From: Geobacter sp. AOG1
GTDB lineage: Bacteria > Desulfobacterota > Desulfuromonadia > Geobacterales > Geobacteraceae
Length of the DNA: 64,000 bases
NCBI RefSeq assembly: GCF_019972315.1
Contig: NZ_BLIZ01000001.1
Span: forward strand, 3,285,922 to 3,349,921
Direction: 5' to 3'
Shown: piece after piece, positions 55,426-63,522 of the stretch
How the letters are laid out: each line of letters starts with the position of its first letter
Position numbering within the stretch: position 1 is the first letter of the stretch
The notes under the pieces: generated by a model
What the model was told of the DNA's origin: nothing
Database searches by the model: none
The model's input: only the letters and a program-made list of their open reading frames with translations
Translations under genes and position numbers: made by a program

Positions 55426-56832
55426 TCATGCGGTGGGAGGAGGGAACCGGAGGGTAAAGGTGGTCCCCCGGTCCAGTTCGCTCTCGACGGTGATCGTACC
55501 ACCATGGATCTCCATGATTGCCTTGGCGGTGGGAAGCACCAGCCCCGGCCACATGGGCGACAACTGCTTGGACCGGCCGTTCCGGTAGAGACGGTCGAAT
55601 ATGCGCGGGAGGTTCTCGGGAGATATGCCGCAACCGGTGTCGCTTATACGGATTTCAGGGGAACGGTCCTCCCTGTAGTGCATCGCCACCGCCACCCTGC
55701 CCCCCTCCTTGTTATAGACAATGGCATTATGGAGGAGATAGCCGAAAGCCCGGCGAAGCAGTTCCCGATCTCCCCTCAGGAGCACATCACCCGTACAGTC
55801 GAACGTGATGCCATGCTCTTCCACCAGTGGGCCGTAATATTCCCATATACCCTCGACCAACTCACAGACATTCACCTCTTCCGGTTTCAGTTCAATCTCG
55901 TGTCTGTCGAACCGGGCAAGAAACAGGAGGCTTTCGATCAGCCGCGTAAGGTGCTGGCACTCCTCCAGTTCCGACTCGATCACCCGCCGGTACTCCTCGG
56001 CGCTCCTCTGCCGTGACAAAGCCACCTCCGCCTCTCCCATGAGGATACTGATGGGGGTCCGCAGTTCGTGGGCAAGATTGGCGCTGTAATCGGAAAGGCT
56101 TTCGAATGAATTCTTGAGGCGATCGAGCATGCCGTCGAAAGCCGTTGCCAGCACCCGGAGTTCTTGGGGAAACGACTCTTTGTAGATACGTTCGTCCAGA
56201 TTGGACACAGTAATGTTCCGGGCGGTATCCGTGATCTCCCGGAGAGGCCGCAGGTCCCAGCGCGCGATAAAGACGCCGGCCCCTGCACAGAGTAAGACCC
56301 CTACAAGAAGCACCGCCAGGAGCTTATGGCGATAATCCGCCCTGATTTTTTCCACCTGGGATATTTCCAGCACCACCTGGACAAGCCGCTTCCCCCCCCC
56401 CGCCAGAGGGAACCAGGCCGATTTCAGCACGTACAGGTTGCCGTCGGCAAACCGCTGCGCCTTCATATTCCCTTTGAAAGACTCCGCAGTGAAAAGTTGC
56501 GGTGGAACCAGCTTCTGCATCACCGGGGTTTCCAGCAGGACACGTTCACCCTCGTCCAGAACCCGCTCATAATGACGGATATATTCGGCGGGTACATGTT
56601 CGTACAGAACCTCCTTCTTTAAGGCCTCTTGATCTCCCTTCTGCAACAGTTCCCCGATGAGCTGGACCTGGGAATCGAGATAGCTTGCGTTGCGCCTGTC
56701 GAAAGAGCTGATCAGCCCCCAGTACATCAGGACGGTAGAGGTCAGAAGTATCAGGAACGTGAACAGGGTGTAGTGGACCGTCAGCTTGCCGACGAGGGAA
56801 AAGATACGGGGAAAGGCCAGTTTGTTATTCAT
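55426..56832 (-). CDS. CusS-like sensor histidine kinase with altered ATP lid
   Basis: A 468-residue kinase. TM1 near 15-40, periplasmic domain about 45-175, TM2 near 180-200, HAMP, HisKA with SANLAHELRTPIS (His near 257) and HATPase with LLHNAIVYN and DTGCGIS boxes. The G2 box, usually GxGLGL, reads WPGLVL, followed by PTAKAIMEIHGG in normal alignment. Three changes near a nucleotide-binding loop may weaken kinase activity. ATGA overlap with the regulator. It most resembles heavy-metal sensors. Confidence 0.88.
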   Translation of the reverse strand: MNNKLAFPRIFSLVGKLTVHYTLFTFLILLTSTVLMYWGLISSFDRRNASYLDSQVQLIGELLQKGDQEALKKEVLYEHVPAEYIRHYERVLDEGERVLLETPVMQKLVPPQLFTAESFKGNMKAQRFADGNLYVLKSAWFPLAGGGKRLVQVVLEISQVEKIRADYRHKLLAVLLVGVLLCAGAGVFIARWDLRPLREITDTARNITVSNLDERIYKESFPQELRVLATAFDGMLDRLKNSFESLSDYSANLAHELRTPISILMGEAEVALSRQRSAEEYRRVIESELEECQHLTRLIESLLFLARFDRHEIELKPEEVNVCELVEGIWEYYGPLVEEHGITFDCTGDVLLRGDRELLRRAFGYLLHNAIVYNKEGGRVAVAMHYREDRSPEIRISDTGCGISPENLPRIFDRLYRNGRSKQLSPMWPGLVLPTAKAIMEIHGGTITVESELDRGTTFTLRFPPPTA

Positions 56833-57506
56833 GACTCACGCTCTTCCAGAACATAACCGACCCCCCGGACCGTATGGATCAGCTTCCTGCCGAAGGGGTC
56901 ATCGACTTTCGCGCGCAGGCGCCGCATGTGCACGTCAACCACATTGGTGTCGCTCTCGAATTCCATGTTCCAGATCCGCTCGGCAATCCGGACCCTGGTC
57001 AGCACCTCGCCCGTCCGCCGCATCAGGAGCGATAGGAGGGCGAATTCCTTTGGGGTGAGATCGAGACGCTTCCCTGCACGTTTGGCGGTATGGGCAATCG
57101 GGTCCATCTCGAGGTCCCCCACACGATAAACGTCATCGTGTTTGGCGGGACCGTGACGAACGATGTTCCTGATGCGGGCGATGAGCTCGGAGAAGGCAAA
57201 GGGTTTCACCAGGTAATCGTCTGCCCCCAACTCCAATCCCTTGACCCGGTCCGGCACCGCATCCCGGGCGGTCAGGAAGATAACGGGGATTCCCTTCCCC
57301 CGATCGCGGATCTTTTTCAGGACCTGCCACCCGTCCAGATTGGGGAGCATGACGTCGAGGATAATGAGGTCGAACTCCCTGGTGAGGGCGAGGTTGAGCC
57401 CCTCGTCCCCCTCATGGGCGACCTTGACGTTCATCCCGTTCTCGGAAAGCCCCTGTCGCAGATAGGCGGCTGTTTTCACATCATCTTCAACGACCAGAAT
57501 ACGCAT
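56829..57506 (-). CDS. OmpR-family response regulator (CusR/CzcR-like)
   Basis: A 225-residue regulator: receiver domain with acidic pocket (VEDD), phospho-Asp in LIILDVMLPNLDGW (about 51), Thr and Lys sites (LTARD, LVKPFAF), then a winged-helix domain (about 130-222) with LDLTPKEFALLSLLMRR and VVDVHMRRLRAKVDDPF. It forms an operon with the following kinase. Targets are unknown; the adjacent cytochrome cluster is a possibility. Confidence 0.94.
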   Translation of the reverse strand: MRILVVEDDVKTAAYLRQGLSENGMNVKVAHEGDEGLNLALTREFDLIILDVMLPNLDGWQVLKKIRDRGKGIPVIFLTARDAVPDRVKGLELGADDYLVKPFAFSELIARIRNIVRHGPAKHDDVYRVGDLEMDPIAHTAKRAGKRLDLTPKEFALLSLLMRRTGEVLTRVRIAERIWNMEFESDTNVVDVHMRRLRAKVDDPFGRKLIHTVRGVGYVLEERES

Positions 57507-57836
57507 GGTGCATCCTTAACCTAACTTCATCTATATATTAGTATAACAGATTACCCGTAAACAATCGATGCAAACGCCGTGCCTTTTCCCGACCACCTTT
57601 CGGCGAGAATTGTCACACAACATTCAGATTGACAATAATCCTGAACGTCGCATGCAACGACCTAATCTTGACTATATTAATAAGCAACAGGTTCAGCCAA
57701 AACACCACTTATCCTCTTGACAAAGGTGAAATCCTGGAAGAACATGGTGGCCACAAGTCTCCGAAAGAAACCAGTTGAAAAAGACCGGCGTTACGGTCTA
57801 TCTTCACATCTCACATGATCACGGAAGGGATTCACG
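57507..57836. other. 330-nt divergent promoter region
   Basis: It separates the leftward two-component operon from the rightward reductase. An A/T-rich segment near 57530-57550 probably holds the leftward promoter. CTTGACTATATTAATAAG near 57670 could include a promoter or an Rrf2/IscR-type site for the reductase. No named riboswitch was recognised. Confidence 0.4.
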
Positions 57837-59138
57837 ATGACGACACACGGCACGGAATATCGGCTTGACGGCATTTACCGGCAGCGCCAGGAGGGCTTCC
57901 TCATGCAACGGGTCAAGCTGCCGGCGGGGGCGATTTCCGCCGGACAGGCGCACGCCGTTGCGGAGATTGCGGAGCAGTTCGGTCGGGGGCTGGTGCACCT
58001 GACGGTCCGCGGCAGCATTGAAATCCACTGGATCCGGGAAGAAAGCCTTCCCGACGTAAAGAGATCACTCGGCCGGGCCGGGCTCACCTCCCGCGGGGCC
58101 TGTGGTGGAGCGGTCCGCGGCGTTACCTGCAACAGCCAGGGAACGACCGGCTTTCCAGTTCTGGAATCGCTGGCGCGCCGGCTACACCGGCACTTCACCG
58201 GCAACCCCCGCTTCGAGCGGCTCCCGAAGAAGTTCAAGATCGGTATCGAGGCGAGCACCGCCAAGAAACGGCACCTGATCCAGGATGTGGCGCTTGTCCT
58301 GGCGCGGACGGAAGGATGCCAGGCATGGTACGACGTGTGGATTGCCGGAGGGCTGGGACGGGAGCCCCAGGAGGGGTTCCTGCTGGCTGAGGCGGTGGCG
58401 GAAACGCGACTCATCCCCCTGATAGAGGCGATCATCCGGGTCTATGCAGCGCACACCCCCGCGGGGAAACGGCTCAAGCACCTGGTGCGGGAGATCGGGC
58501 GAGAAGAGCTGCTCCGGCGCATAGAGGCGGAACCAACCGCCCACGAAGAGCTCCCCCCCGTCACGGGGCTTCCCGAATCCCTTGTTCCCGATGACATGGA
58601 CGGGGGAAACCACATCGAGGTGCCATTCTTCGCCGGGGAGATGACAAGTGCCAATCTTCGCGACCTGGCCGTATTTGCCGACACCCACGCCGGCGGCATG
58701 CTCATGGTGTCCGGCACCCAGAACATGGCCGTCACGCTTCCGGCCGGCAGCGATACCGATTCTGGTCGGGACGCGTTGGTGCGGACCGGCTTTACCACTG
58801 ACACACGGGAGGCGCGGGTGACCTTCCGCATCTGCCCCGGCAGCCACGAATGCATCATGGGGCTCACGCCGACCCGGGACGTGGCACGCGAAGTCATCGA
58901 CGCCATGGGCCCCGTAGCGGAGTCCCTCACTTGGGCCATCTCCGGTTGCCAGAACTCCTGCAGCCAGCCCCAGCTCGCCGACATCGGCATCGTTTCCTCG
59001 CGACTGGTGACGGGGGAAGACGGCCAGCGTTCCCCCAGGTTCGACATCTATCGGGCCCAGGAAGGGGGCTTGGGGATCAAAACGGGGGAAGCCCTCGACA
59101 AAGACGCCCTGCTTGCCGAGCTCAAGCGACTCGGCTGA
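57837..59138 (+). CDS. Siroheme sulfite/nitrite reductase (small assimilatory type)
   Basis: A 433-residue reductase with two ferredoxin-like halves and siroheme domains (RGACGGAVRGVTCN near 85). The 4Fe-4S/siroheme ligands are in CPGSHEC (near 332) and CQNSC (near 370). It is shorter than E. coli CysI and reduces sulfite to sulfide or nitrite to ammonia. The ThiS-ThiF gene directly downstream favours sulfite. ATG 57837 follows AAGGGA. Confidence 0.85.
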   Translation: MTTHGTEYRLDGIYRQRQEGFLMQRVKLPAGAISAGQAHAVAEIAEQFGRGLVHLTVRGSIEIHWIREESLPDVKRSLGRAGLTSRGACGGAVRGVTCNSQGTTGFPVLESLARRLHRHFTGNPRFERLPKKFKIGIEASTAKKRHLIQDVALVLARTEGCQAWYDVWIAGGLGREPQEGFLLAEAVAETRLIPLIEAIIRVYAAHTPAGKRLKHLVREIGREELLRRIEAEPTAHEELPPVTGLPESLVPDDMDGGNHIEVPFFAGEMTSANLRDLAVFADTHAGGMLMVSGTQNMAVTLPAGSDTDSGRDALVRTGFTTDTREARVTFRICPGSHECIMGLTPTRDVAREVIDAMGPVAESLTWAISGCQNSCSQPQLADIGIVSSRLVTGEDGQRSPRFDIYRAQEGGLGIKTGEALDKDALLAELKRLG

Positions 59139-59169
59139 ACGTCCGTGCAAAACTCCGGAGACGGTATCC

Positions 59170-59982
59170 ATGCAGATAAAGGTGAATGAACAGAGGGCCG
59201 ACGTGGCCGACGGTGTGCGGGTCGATGTCGTCCGGGACCGGTTCAAGCCGGGGGCCGACCTGGTCATCCTGAACGGCTTTCCGGTCCCCCCCGACACGAC
59301 GGTCAACGAGGGGGACGAGCTCTACCTGATCCGGCGGGGGGAAATCCCGCCCCGGGAGGAGCTCGAGCACCTGCTGGTCGCCCGCCACACCCCGCGGGTC
59401 TATGAACGGCTGAAAGGTTCCCGGGTGGGGATCGCCGGCGTGGGGGGGCTCGGCTCCACCGTCGCCGTGGCCCTGGCGCGGGTCGGGGTAGGTGAGCTCG
59501 TCATCGCCGACTTCGACGTGGTGGAGCCGTCCAACCTCAACCGGCAGCAGTATTTCGTCGACCAGCTGGGGCGCTTCAAGGTAGACGCCCTCACCGAGAC
59601 GCTGCGCCGCATCAACCCCTATGTCGCCGTAACCCCCCACCGTATCCTGCTCGACCCGGACAATGTGCCGGCCGTTTTCGCCGGCTGCAGCGTGGTGGTG
59701 GAAGCGTTCGACCGGGCAGACATGAAGAGCATGCTGGTGGACTCCGTCATCACTAACATGGCGGACGCCATGGTAGTGGCCGCCTCGGGACTGGCGGGGT
59801 ACGGCCCGAACAACACCATCACCACCCGGAAAATCTCCCGCCGCCTCTACCTCGTGGGGGATCTCACCTCAGAAGCCCAACCGGGGAACGGCCTCATGGC
59901 CCCCCGCGTCGGCATCGCCGCCTCCCACCAGGCCAACCAGGTGATCAGGATTCTGCTCGGCGAAACGGATGACGTCGGGTAA
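59170..59982 (+). CDS. ThiS-ThiF fusion, sulfur-carrier adenylyltransferase type
   Basis: A 270-residue protein. The N-terminal 60 or so residues are a ThiS/MoaD-like ubiquitin fold (MQIKVNEQRADVADG...NEGDELYLIRRG). The rest is an E1-like ThiF/MoeB/HesA domain: GVGGLGSTVAVALARVGVGELVIADFD nucleotide site, the NLNRQQYF Arg region and an active-site segment. The carrier part lacks a Gly-Gly end because it continues into ThiF. The zinc CXXC motifs of MoeB are absent. ATG 59170 is chosen over an earlier one that overlaps the reductase. It may activate a separate sulfur carrier. Confidence 0.8.
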   Translation: MQIKVNEQRADVADGVRVDVVRDRFKPGADLVILNGFPVPPDTTVNEGDELYLIRRGEIPPREELEHLLVARHTPRVYERLKGSRVGIAGVGGLGSTVAVALARVGVGELVIADFDVVEPSNLNRQQYFVDQLGRFKVDALTETLRRINPYVAVTPHRILLDPDNVPAVFAGCSVVVEAFDRADMKSMLVDSVITNMADAMVVAASGLAGYGPNNTITTRKISRRLYLVGDLTSEAQPGNGLMAPRVGIAASHQANQVIRILLGETDDVG

Positions 59983-60118
59983 CCAGAAGTCAATGCACAA
60001 TCACTTTGGTACCTAATGCCGTCGTGGATGTTCACCTGCAAGACTTCACGGCGCCTTCATATCTGCAGACCGCCTTCGGATCCCCTGCGTCAGACTCAAG
60101 ACGTGCGAAAATCGGTAG

Positions 60119-60246
60119 TACCTCCCCGAAACGCTGAGAAAGGTGGTAAACTCAACGATACGGCACTAACTGCAGCCGAGCAGTGGTTGGTGTATCCCTT
60201 GGGGAGGTAAAACAGAAGGGGCGAGCCGGGAAAGCACGTGTCCCGG
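60119..60246 (+). other. Possible structured RNA upstream of the sensor kinase
   Basis: TACCTCCCC (60119-60127) and GGGGAGGTA (60201-60209) can form a perfect 9-bp long-range stem closing about 73 nt. A second stem (CCGGGA 60226-60231 with TCCCGG 60241-60246) follows before the kinase start at 60270. Pieces look loosely like cobalamin riboswitch or group II intron domain elements, but I cannot assign either. No ORF explains the region. Confidence 0.4.
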
Positions 60247-60269
60247 TTGCGCTCTGACTGCAAAGCCGG

Positions 60270-61505
60270 ATGAGAAAGCTCGTACTCTTAGGCGGAATTC
60301 TTTTATCCGCTGCCCTTACCTGGTTTGCCATAAGCAATTATCTGAGCGCCCGCCCGGTAGCCGAGGAAAACCTGCGCGGGCTCGCATTGTCTCTCACCGC
60401 CGCCATAGAAAACATCGCCCTCCATGATCCCTCATTGCGGAATCTCAGTACCTTCCGGACGCATGACATAGCATTTTTCGCCCTGGTGGATCGGCAGGGT
60501 CTCTACCGCTTTCACACCAACCCGGACCTGATCGGCACGCCTCTCCAGGGAACCATGCCACGAGCTACGCTTCAGGATGGAGCGACCTCCAGCACACGGA
60601 TTACCCTGCGCACGGGAGAGAACGCTTTCGAGTTCAACTCTCCCCTGTATCTCCCCGGTGAGACACTCGCTCTCCGGCTGACGCTCCACACCTACCGTGC
60701 CGACGCCGTTATCCGGCGCGCCCGGCTAAATATGACAATCCTTCTCTGCCTCCTCGCCGCAGGCTGGATCTTGGCCGTGGCGCTCTATCGCCTGACCCGG
60801 CGAGAAGAACGGCGCCAGCTTGAAATGGCGCGGCGGGAAAACCTGGCACAACTTGGCGAGATGGGCGCCATGCTCGCCCACGAGATCAGAAACCCTTTGG
60901 CAGGCATCAAGGGATATGCCCAGATAATCGAGAAAAAGCCGCAGGATGAGCGAAACAGCGGCTTTGCCCGGCGCATCGTGGCGGAAGCCCAGCGCCTCGA
61001 AACGCTCGTCAGCGACCTTCTCGCCTACGCCAGAAGCGACCGTGCAATGGCCACGGTAGATATGTGCGAGGTCATAGCCCATACTGCGGCTTTTCTTCGC
61101 CATGAAGCGGAACAACTCCATGTAAACATCATCACTGAATGCCCGGAAGGGATGCTGATTACCGGAAACCGGGACAGATTGGGCCAGGCCCTGCTCAACC
61201 TGGGCAAGAACGCCATCCAGGCCATGCCTGAAGGCGGCACGCTCCGGATAACGGCAGGTGCTGATGGCAAACAGGTGGTGATCAGGGTGAAGGACAGCGG
61301 ACACGGTATTGGCCCGGGCGAACTGCCGAGGATTTTCGAACCGTTTTTTACCACCAAAGCCAAAGGAACCGGACTGGGATTGGCGCTGTGCAAAAAAATC
61401 ACCGAAGAGCATGGTGGCAGTATCGAAGTGCACAGCACTGTGGGGCAAGGGACGACCGTATCCATCACCATTCCTGTCCGCAGGAATCACCAAGGCAGGA
61501 GTTGA
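60270..61505 (+). CDS. ZraS/NtrB-like sensor histidine kinase
   Basis: A 411-residue membrane kinase. TM1 near 5-25, extracytoplasmic domain about 30-150, TM2 near 153-173, then HisKA with AMLAHEIRNPLAGIKGY (His near 204) and HATPase with NLGKNAIQAMPEGG, DSGHGIG and GTGLGLALCKKI. The type is that of kinases paired with sigma-54 activators. The downstream regulator starts 2 nt later. The ribosome site before ATG 60270 is weak. Confidence 0.9.
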   Translation: MRKLVLLGGILLSAALTWFAISNYLSARPVAEENLRGLALSLTAAIENIALHDPSLRNLSTFRTHDIAFFALVDRQGLYRFHTNPDLIGTPLQGTMPRATLQDGATSSTRITLRTGENAFEFNSPLYLPGETLALRLTLHTYRADAVIRRARLNMTILLCLLAAGWILAVALYRLTRREERRQLEMARRENLAQLGEMGAMLAHEIRNPLAGIKGYAQIIEKKPQDERNSGFARRIVAEAQRLETLVSDLLAYARSDRAMATVDMCEVIAHTAAFLRHEAEQLHVNIITECPEGMLITGNRDRLGQALLNLGKNAIQAMPEGGTLRITAGADGKQVVIRVKDSGHGIGPGELPRIFEPFFTTKAKGTGLGLALCKKITEEHGGSIEVHSTVGQGTTVSITIPVRRNHQGRS

Positions 61506-61507
61506 CC

Positions 61508-62857
61508 ATGAAGGGACACATTCTACTGGTTGAAGACGATGAAACCTTCAGGAGTTTCGTGCAGACGATCCTGGAGGACGATGGCCACGAGGTACTGACC
61601 GCCAAAGATGGGCTCAGGGGGTTGCATCTGTTGCGACAGGAAAGTTTCGATCTGGTGGTAACCGACCTGAAGATGCCCGGCAAGACCGGTCTGGAGCTAT
61701 TTCGCGAAACCAGGCACGACCCGAATCCCCCCTTGTTCATCTTCATAACCGCCTTTGGCAGAGTAGACGAGGCGGTTGGCGCCATGAAAGAGGGTGCCGT
61801 GGATTTCCTCACCAAACCGTTGGAAAATCCCGATACGCTGCTTGCCCTGGTAAACCGGGCAATCGAAAGCCAGGGGCGTTCCCGGGAATACCTCTCTCTC
61901 AAAGAAGCGGAAGCGTCCGGACTGCCACCGGAAGAGCTCATCTTTGCCGGGCAGGCAATGAAGGTGGTGCAAAAACTCGTGCATGACGTGGCCTCCACCA
62001 CTGCCAACGTGCTTATTTATGGAGAAAGCGGCACCGGCAAGGAACTGGTGGCCAGGACCATCCATCTGCTCAGCCCACGAAACAGGGCCGGCTTTGTCCC
62101 CCTCAACTGTGCCGCCATCCCGGAAAATCTCCTGGAAAGCGAACTCTTCGGCCATGAGAAAGGTGCGTTCACCGGGGCAAGCCAGGCGCGACAGGGGAAA
62201 TTCGAGCTGGCCAAAGGGGGAACCATTTTTCTGGATGAGATTGGCGAGATGCCGCCGCCTCTCCAGGCCAAACTGCTACGCGTCCTTCAGGAGCGGGTTT
62301 TCGAGCGAGTGGGAGGCAGTCGGGAGATCAGGGCGGAGGTACGGGTGATAGCCGCCACGAATCGTGATCTTCAGGAAGAGGTGGCACAGCGGCGGTTTCG
62401 TGAGGATCTCTACTATCGGCTGAACGTCTTTCCTCTCCAACTCCCCCCTTTACGGGAGCGGATCGACGCGCTTCCGCTCCTGGTTGATTACTTCCTGCAT
62501 CGCTTCAGCCGTCAGATCGGCAAAAAGCTCAAGGGGGTCGAACCCGAAGCACTGACCGCGATGAAAACCTATCCCTGGCCGGGAAATATCCGTGAGTTGC
62601 AGAATGTCATGGAACGGGGGGTGATCCTGGCCAAGGATTTCATCAGGCGCAGCAATCTTCCTGACGAAGTGGTGCGCAGCAACGGGCAGGAACCCCGCGA
62701 GGGCAAGGACCTGCTGAAATCGGTGGAGAAGGAGATGATCGCCAAGGCCCTGCGCAAGCACGGGGGGAATCGACGTCTGGCCGCAACGGAATTGGGGATT
62801 TCCCGCCGCACGCTCCAGTACAAGCTTAAAGAATTCGACCTGCTCGACGACAAGTAA
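61508..62857 (+). CDS. Sigma-54-dependent response regulator (NtrC/ZraR type)
   Basis: A 449-residue regulator. Receiver domain to about 120 (VEDDETF, phospho-Asp in VVTDLKMPGKTG), AAA+ domain about 140-375 with GESGTGKE (Walker A), GAFTGA (sigma-54 contact), FLDEIGEMP (Walker B) and R-finger region, then a Fis-type HTH (LAATELGISRRTLQYKLKEF). ATG 61508 follows AGGAG. It forms a pair with the upstream kinase. Likely targets are the palindrome-bearing gene downstream and possibly the sigma-54 promoter at 55.2 kb. Confidence 0.94.
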   Translation: MKGHILLVEDDETFRSFVQTILEDDGHEVLTAKDGLRGLHLLRQESFDLVVTDLKMPGKTGLELFRETRHDPNPPLFIFITAFGRVDEAVGAMKEGAVDFLTKPLENPDTLLALVNRAIESQGRSREYLSLKEAEASGLPPEELIFAGQAMKVVQKLVHDVASTTANVLIYGESGTGKELVARTIHLLSPRNRAGFVPLNCAAIPENLLESELFGHEKGAFTGASQARQGKFELAKGGTIFLDEIGEMPPPLQAKLLRVLQERVFERVGGSREIRAEVRVIAATNRDLQEEVAQRRFREDLYYRLNVFPLQLPPLRERIDALPLLVDYFLHRFSRQIGKKLKGVEPEALTAMKTYPWPGNIRELQNVMERGVILAKDFIRRSNLPDEVVRSNGQEPREGKDLLKSVEKEMIAKALRKHGGNRRLAATELGISRRTLQYKLKEFDLLDDK

Positions 62858-62881
62858 CGGAGTGCAAAACCGTTCACAACA

Positions 62882-62899
62882 GGTGCAAGAGCTTGCACC
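62882..62899. promoter_or_regulatory. Candidate upstream activator site
   Basis: GGTGCAAGAGCTTGCACC is a perfect 18-bp palindrome, 25 nt past the NtrC-type gene and about 135 nt before the secreted-protein start. NtrC sites are also TGCA-type palindromes at such distances. A weak sigma-54-like TGGCATG-N4-GTGT lies near 62976 on the plus strand. Confidence 0.5.
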
Positions 62900-63034
62900 A
62901 AATTATCTTCAATATTTCCGTACCACAAGCATAAACATCATTAATATCGGCAAGTTATAATGCCGCAAGATTTTGGCATGGACCGTGTAATACTTCCTCC
63001 CGCAGCACAAAAACTTTTGGGGAGGAACACACCA

Positions 63035-63367
63035 ATGAAAAGATCCACCGCACTTTATGCAGTAACGGCCATCGCAGCTCTTTCTTTTGCCGGTCAGGCT
63101 TTCGCCAGGGGAGGAAGCATGGGAGGCGGCCAGGGCCATGGCAGCACGGGTGGCACTCATCAGATGGACTCGTCCATGCCCGCTGCCGCCGACAATGGCA
63201 TGCAACAGCGCACCATGCAGGGTAGCGGACCGGCTGCCGGATCCGGCCAACAGACCATGAAACAAGGCGGTTCCGGAACCAGCGGCGGCCATCAGACGGG
63301 GCAGACGCATGCAAGCGGCACGGGCGCGACGACAAAACAACAGCATGTCGCCGCGTCAACCAAGTAA
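63035..63367 (+). CDS. Gly/His/Met/Gln-rich secreted protein
   Basis: A 110-residue protein with a clean signal peptide (MKRSTALYAVTAIAALSFAGQAFA). The mature part is low-complexity, built from Gly, Ser, Thr, Gln, Met and five His residues, and probably disordered. The Met/His content could bind Cu, Zn or Ag loosely. Behind a kinase/sigma-54 pair it is positioned like ZraP, though it is not a sequence match. ATG 63035 follows GGGGAGGA. Confidence 0.72.
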   Translation: MKRSTALYAVTAIAALSFAGQAFARGGSMGGGQGHGSTGGTHQMDSSMPAAADNGMQQRTMQGSGPAAGSGQQTMKQGGSGTSGGHQTGQTHASGTGATTKQQHVAASTK

Positions 63368-63399
63368 CTTCCACGCAGATGAAAAAAGGATACTCAGGT

Positions 63400-63483
63400 A
63401 TGCAAAAGTTTATGATGTTGATGTTGTTGTTGTTTGTTTTTGCATCATTGACCGGCTGTATGGGGATGATGCACGGGATGTAA
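63400..63483 (+). CDS. 27-residue Met-rich lipoprotein
   Basis: A very short ORF starting MQKFMMLMLLL with a lipobox LTGC and a tail CMGMMHGM. ATG 63400 has AAAAAGGA about 9 nt upstream; an in-frame ATG at 63379 is possible. The remaining mature lipopeptide is eight residues, rich in Met with one His, which suits copper or silver binding. Small size limits confidence. Confidence 0.5.
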   Translation: MQKFMMLMLLLFVFASLTGCMGMMHGM

Positions 63484-63522
63484 TGGCCCATTCGTAGTTT
63501 ATCAACACATCTGGAGTGACAC

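Noticed and set aside
60119-60246. Cobalamin riboswitch upstream of the kinase
   Set aside because: Only fragments resemble the B12 box and core; the order and spacing are incomplete, and the downstream gene is not a cobalamin gene.
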